DNA of 64,000 nt from Thermomicrobiales bacterium (GTDB lineage: Bacteria > Chloroflexota > Chloroflexia > Thermomicrobiales > UBA6265), in assembly GCA_019637585.1 (NCBI GenBank), contig JAHBVL010000001.1:310001-374000 (forward strand). Reading direction: 5' to 3'. Both the position numbers and the translations under genes were made by a program. A model generated the notes under the pieces. It searched no databases. It was not told the origin of the DNA and was given only the letters and a program-made list of their open reading frames with translations. This document shows, one piece after another, positions 1 to 8,947 of this stretch (positions are counted from its first letter, which is position 1; every line of letters starts with the position of its first letter).

Positions 1-72
1 GGGGCTGACGGTGAACGTCGCGTGCGTACTGTAGCGGGTGTGTCAACCATGATGGCACGAGCGGATCGCTGA
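1..72 (+). other. possible 3' tail of a gene entering from the left
   Basis: Frame 1 is open from the window edge to a TGA at 70-72, giving about 23 residues. This could be the end of a gene that starts outside the window. It is too short to identify and may be chance. Confidence 0.2.
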
Positions 73-98
73 ATGGACATGTGAAACGAACTATGCTT

Positions 99-117
99 CC
101 CGGCATCTCATGCCGGG
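99..117. repeat. perfect 8-bp hairpin
   Basis: CCCGGCAT at 99-106 and ATGCCGGG at 110-117 are perfect inverted arms around a 3-base loop. It has no T-run, so it is more likely part of the repeat cluster in this gene-free stretch than a classical terminator. Confidence 0.5.
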
Positions 118-178
118 GAGGAGTTCCTCCGCTACGCTGCGGTGAAAGCGTCTGTACGGGAGCCTCAGCAAAGTGCCA

Positions 179-282
179 GTCATCCTGAACGAAGTGAAGG
201 AACTCTCCGTCGTCTCCTGCCACGACCGTCGTCTCCCTGGAGACTGCTGCGGCAGGAGATCCTTCGCGTGGCTCAGGATGAC
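179..282. repeat. REP/MITE-like inverted repeat
   Basis: A left arm at 179-201 (starting GTCATCCTGAACGAAG) and a right arm at 260-282 (ending GGCTCAGGATGAC) are imperfect reverse complements. A second nested pair, TCTCCTGCC at 213-221 and GGCAGGAGA at 251-259, extends the stem. A third copy of the end motif, TTCAGGATGAC, follows at about 328-338. There is no coding sense in any frame, so this looks like a small palindromic repeat filling the 378-base gene-free stretch at the left edge. Confidence 0.6.
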
Positions 283-378
283 GATGCTTCTTCATGCCGC
301 GCTGGTGCCGGCCCCCGGCATGGTGGTTCAGGATGACCGTGCTCTTCCGCCGGTTCGAAGTGCCTCAAGGAGGATCGC

Positions 379-930
379 ATGCTGCGTGGTGAAACAATCC
401 GTTTGCGCCAGGTGCGGGAGCGCGATCTGGATGCGCTTTACGACATCGATACCGACATCGCCAACCGGGGGGCGTATTACCCCACCGGTACGATGAGCGA
501 ACCCGAATTCAAGAGGGCTTTCCAGGAAACCGGGTTCTGGTCGAAAGACGAAGGCATGTTGCTCATCGTCGACGGTCAGGATATGCTTCTCGGACAGGTC
601 GAGTTCTTTCGCACGCTCAACTATCTGGACGAGCTCGAACTTGGCTACCGTCTTTTTTCGCCAGCGTACGCCGGTCGGGGCATTGCCACGGAAGCGGTCA
701 CGTTGATGACCGCGTATCTCTTCGACCGGACGAAGTTCAATCGCATCCGGCTGATCATTCATCCGGAGAATGCTGCGTCGCTGCGGATTGCCGAGAAGTG
801 CGGGTACCGGCATGAGGGAACTGCCCGCGGAGCGATTTTCCATCACGGCCGGTATCACGACGTCGAGGTCTATGCGATGGTGCGCGAGGATTTCGATTCC
901 AGGAACAGGGCACCACCAGACACGCCCTAA
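379..930 (+). CDS. GNAT family N-acetyltransferase (RimJ/RimL type)
   Basis: A 183-residue protein of the acetyl-CoA-dependent GNAT fold. The N-terminus MLRGETIRLRQV and the block ELGYRLFSPAYAGRGIATEA match RimJ/RimL enzymes, with the GRGIATEA turn forming the acetyl-CoA pyrophosphate loop. A later HPENAASLRIAEKCGY segment is the usual fourth motif of this group. A strong AGGAGG lies 5 bases before the ATG. Its stop codon overlaps that of the convergent nhaA gene. The substrate is unknown; protein N-termini, amino acids or small amines are all possible for this group. Confidence 0.9.
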   Translation: MLRGETIRLRQVRERDLDALYDIDTDIANRGAYYPTGTMSEPEFKRAFQETGFWSKDEGMLLIVDGQDMLLGQVEFFRTLNYLDELELGYRLFSPAYAGRGIATEAVTLMTAYLFDRTKFNRIRLIIHPENAASLRIAEKCGYRHEGTARGAIFHHGRYHDVEVYAMVREDFDSRNRAPPDTP

Positions 931-2249
931 ATCGGTTCGATATCGACGTCCACGATATCATCGCGATTCATATCCTGGCTGCGGGCTTTGCGGGCATCCC
1001 AGCGGAGGGTGACCGCCGCCAGCAGGGCAGCCAGCAAGGTTCCCGTGAGCACGGCGACCTTCGCTTCTTCCGCATGCAGCGTTCCTTCGAACGACAACTC
1101 CGCGATGAGCAGCGATACGGTGAAGCCGATGCCGGTCAGGAACCCGACCGGCAGCAGATCGCGCATGCCGATGGCATCCGGCAGGCGAAGTGAGGTGACG
1201 CTGGTCACAACAAACGTGGTTCCGAGCACACCACAGAGTTTGCCCAGCACCAGCGCGGCAACGATAGCCGGCACCACTGGCTGGCCGGCAAGCTCACGAA
1301 GCGATTCTCCATCGACAACGTTGACGCCGGCCGAGAAGAGGGCAAAGATGGGCAACGCCACCGCGGTGGAGAAGGGACGGACGGCATGCTCCCAGGCAAG
1401 CACGCGAGTCTCCGATTCCTCGCCGATCAGTGTGGCCGGTGCGGAGAGACCAAGCAATGCTCCCGCAATCGTGGCGTGCACCCCCGATTCGTGCATCAGC
1501 GCCCAGGTGACAAACGCAACCAGCGCGAGCAGGAGGAGGTTCACCTGCCTCCTGCGGGCCAGCCAGGCAAAGACCCCGGCCCCTGCCAACGCGGCTGCCA
1601 GGGCCATCTGGTCGATCGAATCGGTATAGAAAACGGCGATGACCACGATGGCCAGCAGGTCATCGACAACAGCCAGCGTCAACAGGAAGAGTCGCAGGAC
1701 CGATGGCAACCCGCGACCGAAGATGGCCAGCACGGCCAGCGCGAATGCGATATCTGTGGCGGTGGGGACCGCCCACCCCTTGAGAATGTCACGGTCATCG
1801 AGCAGGAGCGCGATAACCACGAACGTCAACGCCGGCGCCACCATGCCGCCGACTGCCGCCAGCACTGGCACTGCCGCTTCACGTGCATCGCGGAGACTTC
1901 CCGCCACGAGCTCGTGCTTGATCTCCAGCCCGACGACGAAGAAGAAGATCGCCAGCAACCCATCCGCTGCCCAGGTCGCCAGGGAGAGGTCGAGATGAAG
2001 CGCGGCTGGTCCAATGACCGTATCAGCGAGGCGTTCGTAGGCGGAGCGCCACGGTGAATTCGCCCAGATGAGCGCGAGGAGGGTGGCAACGATCAGCAAA
2101 CCGCCGCTCGTGGTGTCCCGGGTGATCCAGCCTCGCAAACGGGCACGATAGGGTGTGGAATGGGGTGGACTGGCCAGGGGGAACTCCGTGGTCGCATATC
2201 TGTCGTGCCCGCACAGTTGCAGACAGACGCCGACCAGACTTCCCGGCAC
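927..2249 (-). CDS. nhaA: Na+/H+ antiporter NhaA
   Basis: A 440-residue inner-membrane antiporter that exchanges Na+ or Li+ for protons in pH and salt homeostasis. The sequence shows about 11-12 hydrophobic helices, the FFFVVGLEIKHEL block at about 102-114, TDIAFALAVL at 165-174, and the adjacent aspartates D196-D197 in AVVDDLLAI. These correspond to the ion-binding aspartates of NhaA. A C-terminal GFLTGIGFTVSLLIAELSF block is also typical. The only in-frame upstream start is a GTG at 2249 with a weak ribosome site, so the first 20-35 residues are less certain. It converges on the GNAT gene with a 4-base overlap. Confidence 0.95.
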   Translation of the reverse strand: MPGSLVGVCLQLCGHDRYATTEFPLASPPHSTPYRARLRGWITRDTTSGGLLIVATLLALIWANSPWRSAYERLADTVIGPAALHLDLSLATWAADGLLAIFFFVVGLEIKHELVAGSLRDAREAAVPVLAAVGGMVAPALTFVVIALLLDDRDILKGWAVPTATDIAFALAVLAIFGRGLPSVLRLFLLTLAVVDDLLAIVVIAVFYTDSIDQMALAAALAGAGVFAWLARRRQVNLLLLALVAFVTWALMHESGVHATIAGALLGLSAPATLIGEESETRVLAWEHAVRPFSTAVALPIFALFSAGVNVVDGESLRELAGQPVVPAIVAALVLGKLCGVLGTTFVVTSVTSLRLPDAIGMRDLLPVGFLTGIGFTVSLLIAELSFEGTLHAEEAKVAVLTGTLLAALLAAVTLRWDARKARSQDMNRDDIVDVDIEPI

Positions 2250-2329
2250 TCCGCTGGAAGTTTAGCGTCACCACGTGGCAGATGGGGAGGAACACGGTGA
2301 TGGCTTGTCACCCGCAGGATGCGAGGATG

Positions 2330-2539
2330 CTACGCCACCTGAACGTCGATCCGATCGAACTCCGGGGTGCCGAGGCGAGCGGTTGCGTGCATGACCTCAA
2401 TAGCCACCACGGTGTTGTTCTTGTCGAAATCGAGAACGATGCCAGGATAGACCTCTTCTGACTCGACGACTTCGGCATCCGCGAAGCGGACGTAAATGGC
2501 ATCGGTTTCCTTGTCGAGAAGTATCCTCAATCGGTTCAT
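2330..2539 (-). CDS. DUF2283 family protein
   Basis: A 69-residue protein starting MNRLRILLDKETDAIYVRF. It continues through EVYPGIVLDFDKNNTVVAIEVMHA, the layout of the small DUF2283 family (D-x-D-A-x-Y-x-R-F, then a V-x-DxD beta hairpin). The function of the family is unknown. I chose the ATG at 2539, where AGGAA lies just upstream and where family similarity begins, rather than a longer frame to 2623. It lies directly after the TfoX-like gene on the same strand and may be cotranscribed with it. Confidence 0.75.
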   Translation of the reverse strand: MNRLRILLDKETDAIYVRFADAEVVESEEVYPGIVLDFDKNNTVVAIEVMHATARLGTPEFDRIDVQVA

Positions 2540-2558
2540 AGTTCCTGACCGGCCCTTT

Positions 2559-2888
2559 CTACTTCGGAAGAAGCGACCCGGCGTATTCCACGCCGGCCCT
2601 CGACCACCGGAGCAGTTCCTCATCCTCCCCGAGAACCGCGGAGCTGACGAGCACCCAGTTGTTCATCGAGCGGCCGGAAAGGTCGAATTCGCGGCATCCT
2701 GGTTCCGCCAGTGCGCCGGCACGACGATCGGGGCCGGTGCGGACAATGAGGTCGTCGCCACTGACCCCGCAGGCCATATTGCCGTTGATCATGAAGATGA
2801 TGCTGCCAAACATGCGGCGCTCGTCGAGACCGGGTTCATCGTGAAGGATGGCGCGAAGCCGGTTGGCCAGATCGGGATCGTACGGCAT
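2559..2888 (-). CDS. TfoX/Sxy N-terminal domain protein
   Basis: A 109-residue protein with the single TfoX N-terminal domain: the block ERRMFGSIIFMINGNMACG followed by DLIVRTGPD. Standalone TfoX-N proteins are common outside Proteobacteria and are not competence regulators by default. AAAGGAG sits 9 bases upstream of the ATG at 2888, which supports this start over 2927. The gene is flanked by TauE and DUF2283 genes in the same direction. No specific function can be assigned. Confidence 0.8.
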   Translation of the reverse strand: MPYDPDLANRLRAILHDEPGLDERRMFGSIIFMINGNMACGVSGDDLIVRTGPDRRAGALAEPGCREFDLSGRSMNNWVLVSSAVLGEDEELLRWSRAGVEYAGSLLPK

Positions 2889-2941
2889 CGCCAGGGGCTC
2901 CTTTGAGATGACGGCAGTCAACGTCACGCTGATCGAGTTGG

Positions 2942-3697
2942 CTACATCAGGTGCGACAGTGCGGACAGGATACCAATCGAGCCGGTGATGATCAGGAGCA
3001 GGAGCACCAGACGCTGAAACTGGCTGACGCTGAAGTGCCGGAGCGAACGCTGACCGACGATGGTGCCAACCGTCGCGGCCGGCAGGAGGATGAGGGTCGT
3101 GCGGATGGCGTCGCGCCCGATCAGGTCGTCGCGGGCCAGCTGCGCCAGACTGGCGAAGCTGAGCATGTAGAAGATGACCGTCATGGTGCCGCGGAAGATA
3201 TGGGTCGCATAGCGGCGGGTGGAAAAGAGCAGGATGATCGGCGGACCAGCCATACCGATGGTTGTGGAGAGGATGCCGCTAAAGAGGCCGGTGATCGGAT
3301 TCGCCGGACGCGAATCAGCGCCGGGAATACGCCAACCGGCCAGCAAGGCCAGAGCCGAAAACACCACCGCTATCCCGGCCATCAGCTCGATGACAGAGGA
3401 GTCGAGATCGCGCAGCATCGCCAGACCGATGAAGGTGCCGGCCAGCGCGGTGGGCAGAATCGAGGCGACGGTTCGCCATTCGACGTCCCGGAAAACCTCT
3501 TTGAGCACCACGATCCGGGTGACCATGACCAGCAGGAGACAGAGGGTGGTGACGGTCGGAGGATCGTAGAAGAGGAGAAGGGGCGGGACGGCGACCAGCG
3601 CGAACCCAAACGCCGCCAACCCGGAAATGATCCCGGCGCCGAAGACAATGACGATGATTGCGAGAAGCTCGAGGTCCAGCCAGATGCTCCACATCAC
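2942..3697 (-). CDS. TauE/SafE family membrane permease (copy 1)
   Basis: A roughly 250-residue integral membrane protein with about eight hydrophobic segments. It carries the family signature GIISGLAAFGFALVAVPPLLL near the N-terminus and a second-half repeat GMAGPPIILLFSTRR. The family exports sulfite, sulfoacetate or other organic anions, but the substrate cannot be read from sequence. Translation starts at GTG 3697 or ATG 3694, only a few bases after the SDR stop at 3704, so the two genes are likely translationally coupled. Two paralogues lie at 15445-16926. Confidence 0.9.
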   Translation of the reverse strand: MMWSIWLDLELLAIIVIVFGAGIISGLAAFGFALVAVPPLLLFYDPPTVTTLCLLLVMVTRIVVLKEVFRDVEWRTVASILPTALAGTFIGLAMLRDLDSSVIELMAGIAVVFSALALLAGWRIPGADSRPANPITGLFSGILSTTIGMAGPPIILLFSTRRYATHIFRGTMTVIFYMLSFASLAQLARDDLIGRDAIRTTLILLPAATVGTIVGQRSLRHFSVSQFQRLVLLLLIITGSIGILSALSHLM

Positions 3698-3703
3698 CCA
3701 GGA

Positions 3704-4465
3704 TCAGGGCAAACTCAATCCACCATCAATATAGAGCGTTTGACCGGTGACGAAGTCCGCGGCCGGACTGGCAAGATAGGTCACCGCTCCAATCACATCA
3801 CTGGCATCGCAGTAGCGGCCCAACGGAATGCGCTCTTCGGCTTTGGCCAGCGCTTCCGGGGTGGAAAGCCGGGCCGCGGTTTCTCGGGTGACCGTGCTGG
3901 TCGGAGCGACCGCGTTCACCGCAATGCCGTGGGCTGCCCACTCCAAAGCCAGCACGCGCGTGAGCTGCTCCACACCCGCTTTCGACGCGCCATAGGCAGC
4001 ATATCCATCCTGACAGACGCGCGAGAGAATCGAGGAGATGGAGATGATCTTTCCCGAACCCGCTTCGATCATCTCGCGAGCAGCCCGGCACGAGCAGAAA
4101 AAGACGCCTTTCACATTGATGTCGAACATCGTGTCCCAGACCTCTTCGCTCATCTCGAGCGCCGGCTGGTTGATGTAGATACCCGCATTGTTCACCAGCA
4201 CGTCGATTCTGCCGTAGGTCGCCATCACGTCATCGAAGAGAGCATCGACGCTCATCTTGCTGGCCACGTCGACGGTGAAACCATGAGCGCGCCGTGAACC
4301 AGCTTCCCGGACTTCGTCCGCCACCGCGTCGACATCCGAGCGGGTCCGGCTGGCCAGCGCTACCGATGATCCACCTTCAGCAAAGGCGATCGCCATCTGC
4401 CGGCCGATCCCCTTGCCGGCGCCGGTGATGAGCACGACACGATCGTGGTGTTCTGAACTCGGCAT
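3704..4465 (-). CDS. SDR family NAD(P)-dependent oxidoreductase
   Basis: A 253-residue classical short-chain dehydrogenase. It shows the cofactor glycine motif TGAGKGIG, the NNAG motif, a catalytic Ser in SISSILS and the YGASK (YxxxK) pair. The C-terminus TGQTLYIDGGLSLP is typical of gluconate 5-dehydrogenase and ketoacyl-reductase-like enzymes. The start at ATG 4465 is preceded by AGAGGA, so the frame extension to 4513 is not needed. It is divergent from a GntR regulator and followed immediately by a TauE permease. This suggests a regulated catabolic unit acting on a hydroxy acid or polyol. Confidence 0.92.
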   Translation of the reverse strand: MPSSEHHDRVVLITGAGKGIGRQMAIAFAEGGSSVALASRTRSDVDAVADEVREAGSRRAHGFTVDVASKMSVDALFDDVMATYGRIDVLVNNAGIYINQPALEMSEEVWDTMFDINVKGVFFCSCRAAREMIEAGSGKIISISSILSRVCQDGYAAYGASKAGVEQLTRVLALEWAAHGIAVNAVAPTSTVTRETAARLSTPEALAKAEERIPLGRYCDASDVIGAVTYLASPAADFVTGQTLYIDGGLSLP

Positions 4466-4550
4466 CAACACGTCCTCTTTCTGCGCGCGATCAGCTCCAG
4501 CAACGCGCTCCACCCTGAGTATTCGGGCGAAAAACGTTGATCGACCGATT

Positions 4551-4573
4551 TGATATTCAGTACCATATCAGAT
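4551..4573. promoter_or_regulatory. candidate GntR operator between SDR and gntR genes
   Basis: TGATAT at 4551-4556 and ATATCA at 4565-4570 form an inverted repeat with an 8-base spacer. It lies in the intergenic region between the divergent SDR and FCD-type GntR genes, where an autoregulatory operator would be expected. ATATCAGAT (4565-4573) recurs at 9076-9084 in the transporter/hydrolase promoter region. This is inference only. Confidence 0.3.
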
Positions 4574-4690
4574 GTGCGATTGAACCACTGAGCGGATGTA
4601 CTATCGAATCGCACCACCGGGCCAGGCCATCCGGCATCGATCTGAGCCGTGCGTGAGTCTTCCAACCTGGTCCGCGACAAGGAGTACAGC

Positions 4691-5335
4691 GTGCAGCCAG
4701 TTGCAGAGTTCAAGACCAAGCGAGCGGTGGCGCTCGATCTGCTGCGTGAAGCCATCATCACGCAGGCCATCGCGCCGGGATCGCGCCTCATCCTGGACGA
4801 CCTCTCGCAGCAGTTCGGATTGAGTGCAACACCCATCCGGGAAGCGCTGCCTGCGCTGGAAGCGGAAGGACTCATCGTGCAGATGCCGCACAAAGGCGCG
4901 GTCGTCACACCGATGGACTATGAGGAAGTGATCGAGCTGTACTCGATGCGAGCCGGTCTCGAGGGAATAGTCGCGTCATATGCGGTCGCCGAGCTCAAGG
5001 ACGCCGATATCGCCGGGATGGAAGCCGCGCTCAGGCGGATGGAGCGCTATCGTGGCGACTGGGTTCAGTTTCTCGAACAGGACAAGGTCTTTCATGCCTG
5101 TCTCTATCAGGCTGCGGGGAGCCAGCGATGGCTGGACACGATCGACAATCTCTGGAGGCGATGCAGCCGCTATATGCTGGCCAGCACGGTGATGACCGGG
5201 GCCGAAGCCATGATCTCGAGCGATCATCAGGACATCATCATGGGCTGCAAGGTGCGGGATGCCGAAGGAGTCTCGACGATGATCGTCGAGCACCTCAAAC
5301 ACTCGCGGGACCGGCTGCTGCGCGAGTGGTCCTGA
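4691..5335 (+). CDS. GntR family transcriptional regulator, FCD subfamily
   Basis: A 214-residue regulator with an N-terminal winged helix-turn-helix (LDDLSQQFGLSATPIREAL, then LEAEGLIVQMPHKGAVV). An all-helical FCD effector domain follows (ELYSMRAGLEGIVASYA, later histidines in FHACLY and SSDHQDI, which usually bind a metal and a carboxylate ligand). AAGGAG at 4679-4684 points to a GTG start at 4691 rather than 4649. It is divergent from the SDR/TauE unit and next to the ABC transporter, so it probably controls this catabolic region in response to an organic acid. Confidence 0.9.
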   Translation: MQPVAEFKTKRAVALDLLREAIITQAIAPGSRLILDDLSQQFGLSATPIREALPALEAEGLIVQMPHKGAVVTPMDYEEVIELYSMRAGLEGIVASYAVAELKDADIAGMEAALRRMERYRGDWVQFLEQDKVFHACLYQAAGSQRWLDTIDNLWRRCSRYMLASTVMTGAEAMISSDHQDIIMGCKVRDAEGVSTMIVEHLKHSRDRLLREWS

Positions 5336-5341
5336 ACCGGG

Positions 5342-6241
5342 CTACCGGGTTCGCATCGTCGGGTCGAGCTGATCTCTGAGGGCGTCGCCCAGGAGATTGA
5401 ATCCCAGCACGGCAATGGAGATGGCCAGACCCGGGAAGATCGCCACCGACGGGGCGAGCTCCATGTAGCGGCGACCATCGCCCAGCATCGTTCCCCACGA
5501 CGGGTCGGGGGGCTGGGTGCCCAATCCGAGAAAGGACAGCCCTGCTTCGGCGAGAATCGCTGAGGAAAAGGCCAGTGTCGTTTGAACGATCAACGGCGCT
5601 GAGATATTCGGCAGCAGATAGCGCAGCATGATGCGAAAGGGGCGCACTCCGGTCGCCCGGGCGCTCTCCACATATTGCTCCTGCATCACGACCAGCACCG
5701 ATCCCCTGATGATGCGGGCAAAACCAGACGATTGCACGATGCCGATCGCCAGCATCGCCGTGGCCATGCTCGGCCCGAGCACACTGGAAATGGCAATGAT
5801 CAGAATGAGTCCGGGAAAGGCCAGCATCGTGTCGACGACACGCTGGAGCAGACTGTCGATGATGCCAAGGTAGTAGCCGGAAACCAGACCGATGACGCCG
5901 CCGATGCCCAGGGCAATCGTCACGGAGATCACACCAACCATCAGCGCGACGCGCGCGCCGTAGATGATGCGGCTGAGTGTGTCGCGCCCATACTGATCGG
6001 TGCCGAGCCAGTAAGGACTTCCTGGCGAGAGGAGCCGCTTCGCCGGCTGGGCGATCGGGTCGAATGGCGCCAGCCATGGGGCAAAGAGCGCGCAGAAAAT
6101 GAGGAGCGCCACGATACCGACGCCGATCGCCCCGACCGGCGTGCGGACGATTCTGAAGAGGGTGGATCGTTTCCACGCTGGAGTCGCGCCACCTCCTCCC
6201 GTGGTTGCCGCAGCTTCGGCGATTGTCAGCGAAGTTGCCAT
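5342..6241 (-). CDS. ABC transporter permease, DppC/OppC type
   Basis: A 299-residue inner-membrane permease of the dipeptide/oligopeptide/nickel class. The sequence shows the N-terminal segment with FAPWLAPFDPIAQ, then GTDQYGRDTLSRIIYGAR, which is diagnostic of DppC-type subunits. The EAA-like coupling loop ESARATGVRPFRIMLRYLLPN contacts the ATPase. The start at ATG 6241 is preceded by GAGAACGAG. It follows the DppB-type gene by 31 bases and converges on gntR. No ATP-binding subunit gene is present in the window. Confidence 0.95.
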   Translation of the reverse strand: MATSLTIAEAAATTGGGGATPAWKRSTLFRIVRTPVGAIGVGIVALLIFCALFAPWLAPFDPIAQPAKRLLSPGSPYWLGTDQYGRDTLSRIIYGARVALMVGVISVTIALGIGGVIGLVSGYYLGIIDSLLQRVVDTMLAFPGLILIIAISSVLGPSMATAMLAIGIVQSSGFARIIRGSVLVVMQEQYVESARATGVRPFRIMLRYLLPNISAPLIVQTTLAFSSAILAEAGLSFLGLGTQPPDPSWGTMLGDGRRYMELAPSVAIFPGLAISIAVLGFNLLGDALRDQLDPTMRTR

Positions 6242-6272
6242 ACTCGTTCTCTGCCGATTGCGGCCCCGGGGC

Positions 6273-7223
6273 TCACGAATACCGAATGCGTGGATTGACC
6301 ACGGCGTACAGGACATCGACGATCAGGTTGACGAAGAGGAATCCCAGCGCCACGAAGAGCACTCCACCCTGAACGACCGGATAGTCCCGCTGATAGATCG
6401 CATTGAGAATCAACCAGCCGATTCCCGGCAATCCGAAAATCTGCTCGATGACGACCGCGCCACCCAGCAACCCGCCGATCTGAAGCCCAACCACCGTGAT
6501 GATGGGAATGAGGGCATTCTTGAAGGCATGGCGCCAGATGACGACACGCTCCCGGTTGCCCTTCGCCCGGGCGGTTCTGACATAGTCCTGCCCCAGCGTT
6601 TCCAGCATGGCCGAACGCGTCATCCGCATCACGACCGCGATCAGACCGAGACTGAGCGACAACACGGGCAACAGCATCTGCTCGAGATTGCCAATCAGGT
6701 CATCGAACGGGCTCACCCAGACGAGCTGCGGTTGCCAGCCAAAGTAGAGCGACGTTACGAGCAGCAACATCGTGGCCACCCAGAAACTGGGGAATGACAG
6801 ACCGATGAGCCCGATGATCTGGACGATGGTGGCCATGAGGCCATTGGGACGCATGGCCGCCAGCGCGCCGAGCGGCACGGCAATCAGTGTCGACAGGGCG
6901 ACGGAGAGCACCGCCAGTTCCAGCGTCACTCCCAGACGTTGCACGACGAGCTCGCTCACAGGCTGGGACATGCGCAGCGAGATACCGAAGTCCCCGCGCA
7001 GCACGCCGCTCGCCCAGTTCCAGTACTGCACGTAAATCGGCGCATCCAACCCGAACATCCTGCGGAGTGTTTCCCGCTGATCCTCCGGCATCGGGTTGTC
7101 CGGATTGGTCATGAGCGACACGATGTCGCCCGGGAGAAGCCGCATCAACCCGAACACCAGAATCGAGATTCCGATGATCGTGGGTACCATCTGTACCATT
7201 CTGCGCAGCAGATAGGTGCTCAT
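6273..7223 (-). CDS. ABC transporter permease, DppB/OppB type
   Basis: A 316-residue permease with about six membrane helices. The N-terminus MSTYLLRRMVQMVPTIIGI, the block RLLPGDIVSLMTNP, the segment LRRMFGLDAPIYVQYWNW and the coupling motif DYVRTARAKGNRERVVIWRH are standard for DppB. It pairs with the downstream DppC-type gene and the upstream Tat-secreted binding protein in the order binding protein, DppB, DppC. It forms half of the membrane channel for a peptide-like or glycoside-like substrate. Confidence 0.95.
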   Translation of the reverse strand: MSTYLLRRMVQMVPTIIGISILVFGLMRLLPGDIVSLMTNPDNPMPEDQRETLRRMFGLDAPIYVQYWNWASGVLRGDFGISLRMSQPVSELVVQRLGVTLELAVLSVALSTLIAVPLGALAAMRPNGLMATIVQIIGLIGLSFPSFWVATMLLLVTSLYFGWQPQLVWVSPFDDLIGNLEQMLLPVLSLSLGLIAVVMRMTRSAMLETLGQDYVRTARAKGNRERVVIWRHAFKNALIPIITVVGLQIGGLLGGAVVIEQIFGLPGIGWLILNAIYQRDYPVVQGGVLFVALGFLFVNLIVDVLYAVVNPRIRYS

Positions 7224-7315
7224 GTCACACGGTATCGCCTATCCGGAGAACACGCGGGGCGCTGGTGCACGATCGCGCCATCGCCCCGCGTCAACTCCGT
7301 GAACGGATCGCCTAC

Positions 7316-8947
7316 TTACTCTGATGCGATCCAGGCATGCTTGAGTCCCCAATCCCGACGGGAGAATGGACTCTGGGTGTAGTCCTGGATATTGGTCCGC
7401 ACGGCTTCGATCACGCTGTCGTTGCCGATCCAGGTCATCGGAGCCAGTTCCAGCAGGATACGCTGAGCGGCGTCGTAGTACTCCTTGCGCAGGGCCGGAT
7501 CGATCGTGGTCCGCCCCTTGACCAGGAGATCGTCGAGCTCATCGCTGCCCAACGTCGTCTCAGATCCAGCCATCATGATGTCCGAGTGGAACCGGAAGAC
7601 GAAGCCGTCCGGATCGTGACGGGGTGAGAATGCATTCGGCTGCATGTCGAAGTTGAAGCCGCCCTCTTCGCTGGTTTCCGTGATGAAGACGCCTGTTTCC
7701 AACTGGCGGATATTCACATTGATCCCGACCCGGCTCAGCTGATCGGCAACCACCACAGCCAGTCCCGGGAAGAACTGGTTGAACGCGGTGACCACAAAGT
7801 CGAGCTCGGTTCCCTCTTCGATGCCGCCTTCCGCCAGCAGCGCCCGGGCCTCATCGAGATCATTCGAATAGGCTGCCGCGATCTCATCTTCCGGCAGCGC
7901 CCAGTCGCCAAATCCTGCCGGAATCGGACCGGACATGTGCAGACCGCCGGAGAAGACCTTGTCGCTGATCTCCTCGCGGTTGATGGCAATGGAGATCGCC
8001 TTCCGCACACTGGGGTGATACCAGTGGGGACGGCGCGGATTCAGCTGAAGAATGTAGAGGTAGGACCGGGGAGCGCTGTTGATCGTGAAAGCGCTGTCCC
8101 CTTCCATGCGCAGCATGCCGTCGGTGGAGAGCGCCGCGTAGTCGAGCGAACCGCCGCGCAGACCGGCAATCCGCGTTTCCTCATCCTCGAGGATCTTGAA
8201 GGTCACTTCATCGAGGTAGGGGAGCGGGTTGCCCCAGTAGTCGGGGTTGCGCTGGTAGAGGATGTAGTCCTTCGGCACATACTCGACAAGCTTGTACGGA
8301 CCGGTGCCATTGATCGATGTGGCCAGCACCTCAGGAGTCTCGAAGGCGCCCTGCTTGACGACCATCGAGCTTCGCAGAATGGCCATCGCTCCCAACAGCC
8401 CCGGGAAGGGGGAGTTGTTGTTGAACTGCACGGTATGCGAATCGATGATCTCGACCGATTCGACCTGGCTGAAATTGACCCGCCAGCCGGCCGGTCCATC
8501 CTGATCGATCACGAAATCGAAGGTGTATTTCACATCTTCGGCGGTGAAGTCGCTTCCATCGTGGAATTTGACTCCCTGGCGCAGATGAAAGATGTAGGTG
8601 AGGTCGTCCGGTGTTTCCCAGCTCTCGGCCAGAGCGGGAACGATGTTGAGGTTCGAATCGTAGCCCGTCAGGCTCTCGTAGGAATGCTCGAATGCCTGCG
8701 TGGCGGCGAATCCGCTATCGACAATCGGATCGAGGCTCACCGGATCGGACTCCGCGGCCCAGACCGACGACCCGCCGGCGGTCTGCGCGCTCGTTCGCTG
8801 CGGAGCGAGCGCCATCATGCCGCCCAGAGAGGCGGCGCCCGGGATGGTCAACCCTGCCAGCGCCGCTCTGCGGCCGAGCTCTCGCCTGGTCAGCGGTCGT
8901 GATACCGACGTTTTCCGATGGTCCATGCCGTTGTCTCTCGACGCCAT
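7316..8947 (-). CDS. ABC transporter substrate-binding protein, family 5, Tat-exported
   Basis: A 543-residue extracytoplasmic solute-binding protein (SBP_bac_5). A twin-arginine signal TRRELGRRA at about 20-28 is followed by a hydrophobic stretch and a small-residue cleavage region near SAQTAGG. The mature part has the family blocks SLDPIVDSG, LAESWETPDDLTYIFHLRQG, VKFHDGSDFTAEDVKYTFD and the later IAINREEI segment. GGAGAG sits 6 bases before ATG 8947, so the six residues from 8965 are discounted. It is the first gene of the transporter operon and defines its substrate, which cannot be read from sequence. Confidence 0.95.
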   Translation of the reverse strand: MASRDNGMDHRKTSVSRPLTRRELGRRAALAGLTIPGAASLGGMMALAPQRTSAQTAGGSSVWAAESDPVSLDPIVDSGFAATQAFEHSYESLTGYDSNLNIVPALAESWETPDDLTYIFHLRQGVKFHDGSDFTAEDVKYTFDFVIDQDGPAGWRVNFSQVESVEIIDSHTVQFNNNSPFPGLLGAMAILRSSMVVKQGAFETPEVLATSINGTGPYKLVEYVPKDYILYQRNPDYWGNPLPYLDEVTFKILEDEETRIAGLRGGSLDYAALSTDGMLRMEGDSAFTINSAPRSYLYILQLNPRRPHWYHPSVRKAISIAINREEISDKVFSGGLHMSGPIPAGFGDWALPEDEIAAAYSNDLDEARALLAEGGIEEGTELDFVVTAFNQFFPGLAVVVADQLSRVGINVNIRQLETGVFITETSEEGGFNFDMQPNAFSPRHDPDGFVFRFHSDIMMAGSETTLGSDELDDLLVKGRTTIDPALRKEYYDAAQRILLELAPMTWIGNDSVIEAVRTNIQDYTQSPFSRRDWGLKHAWIASE

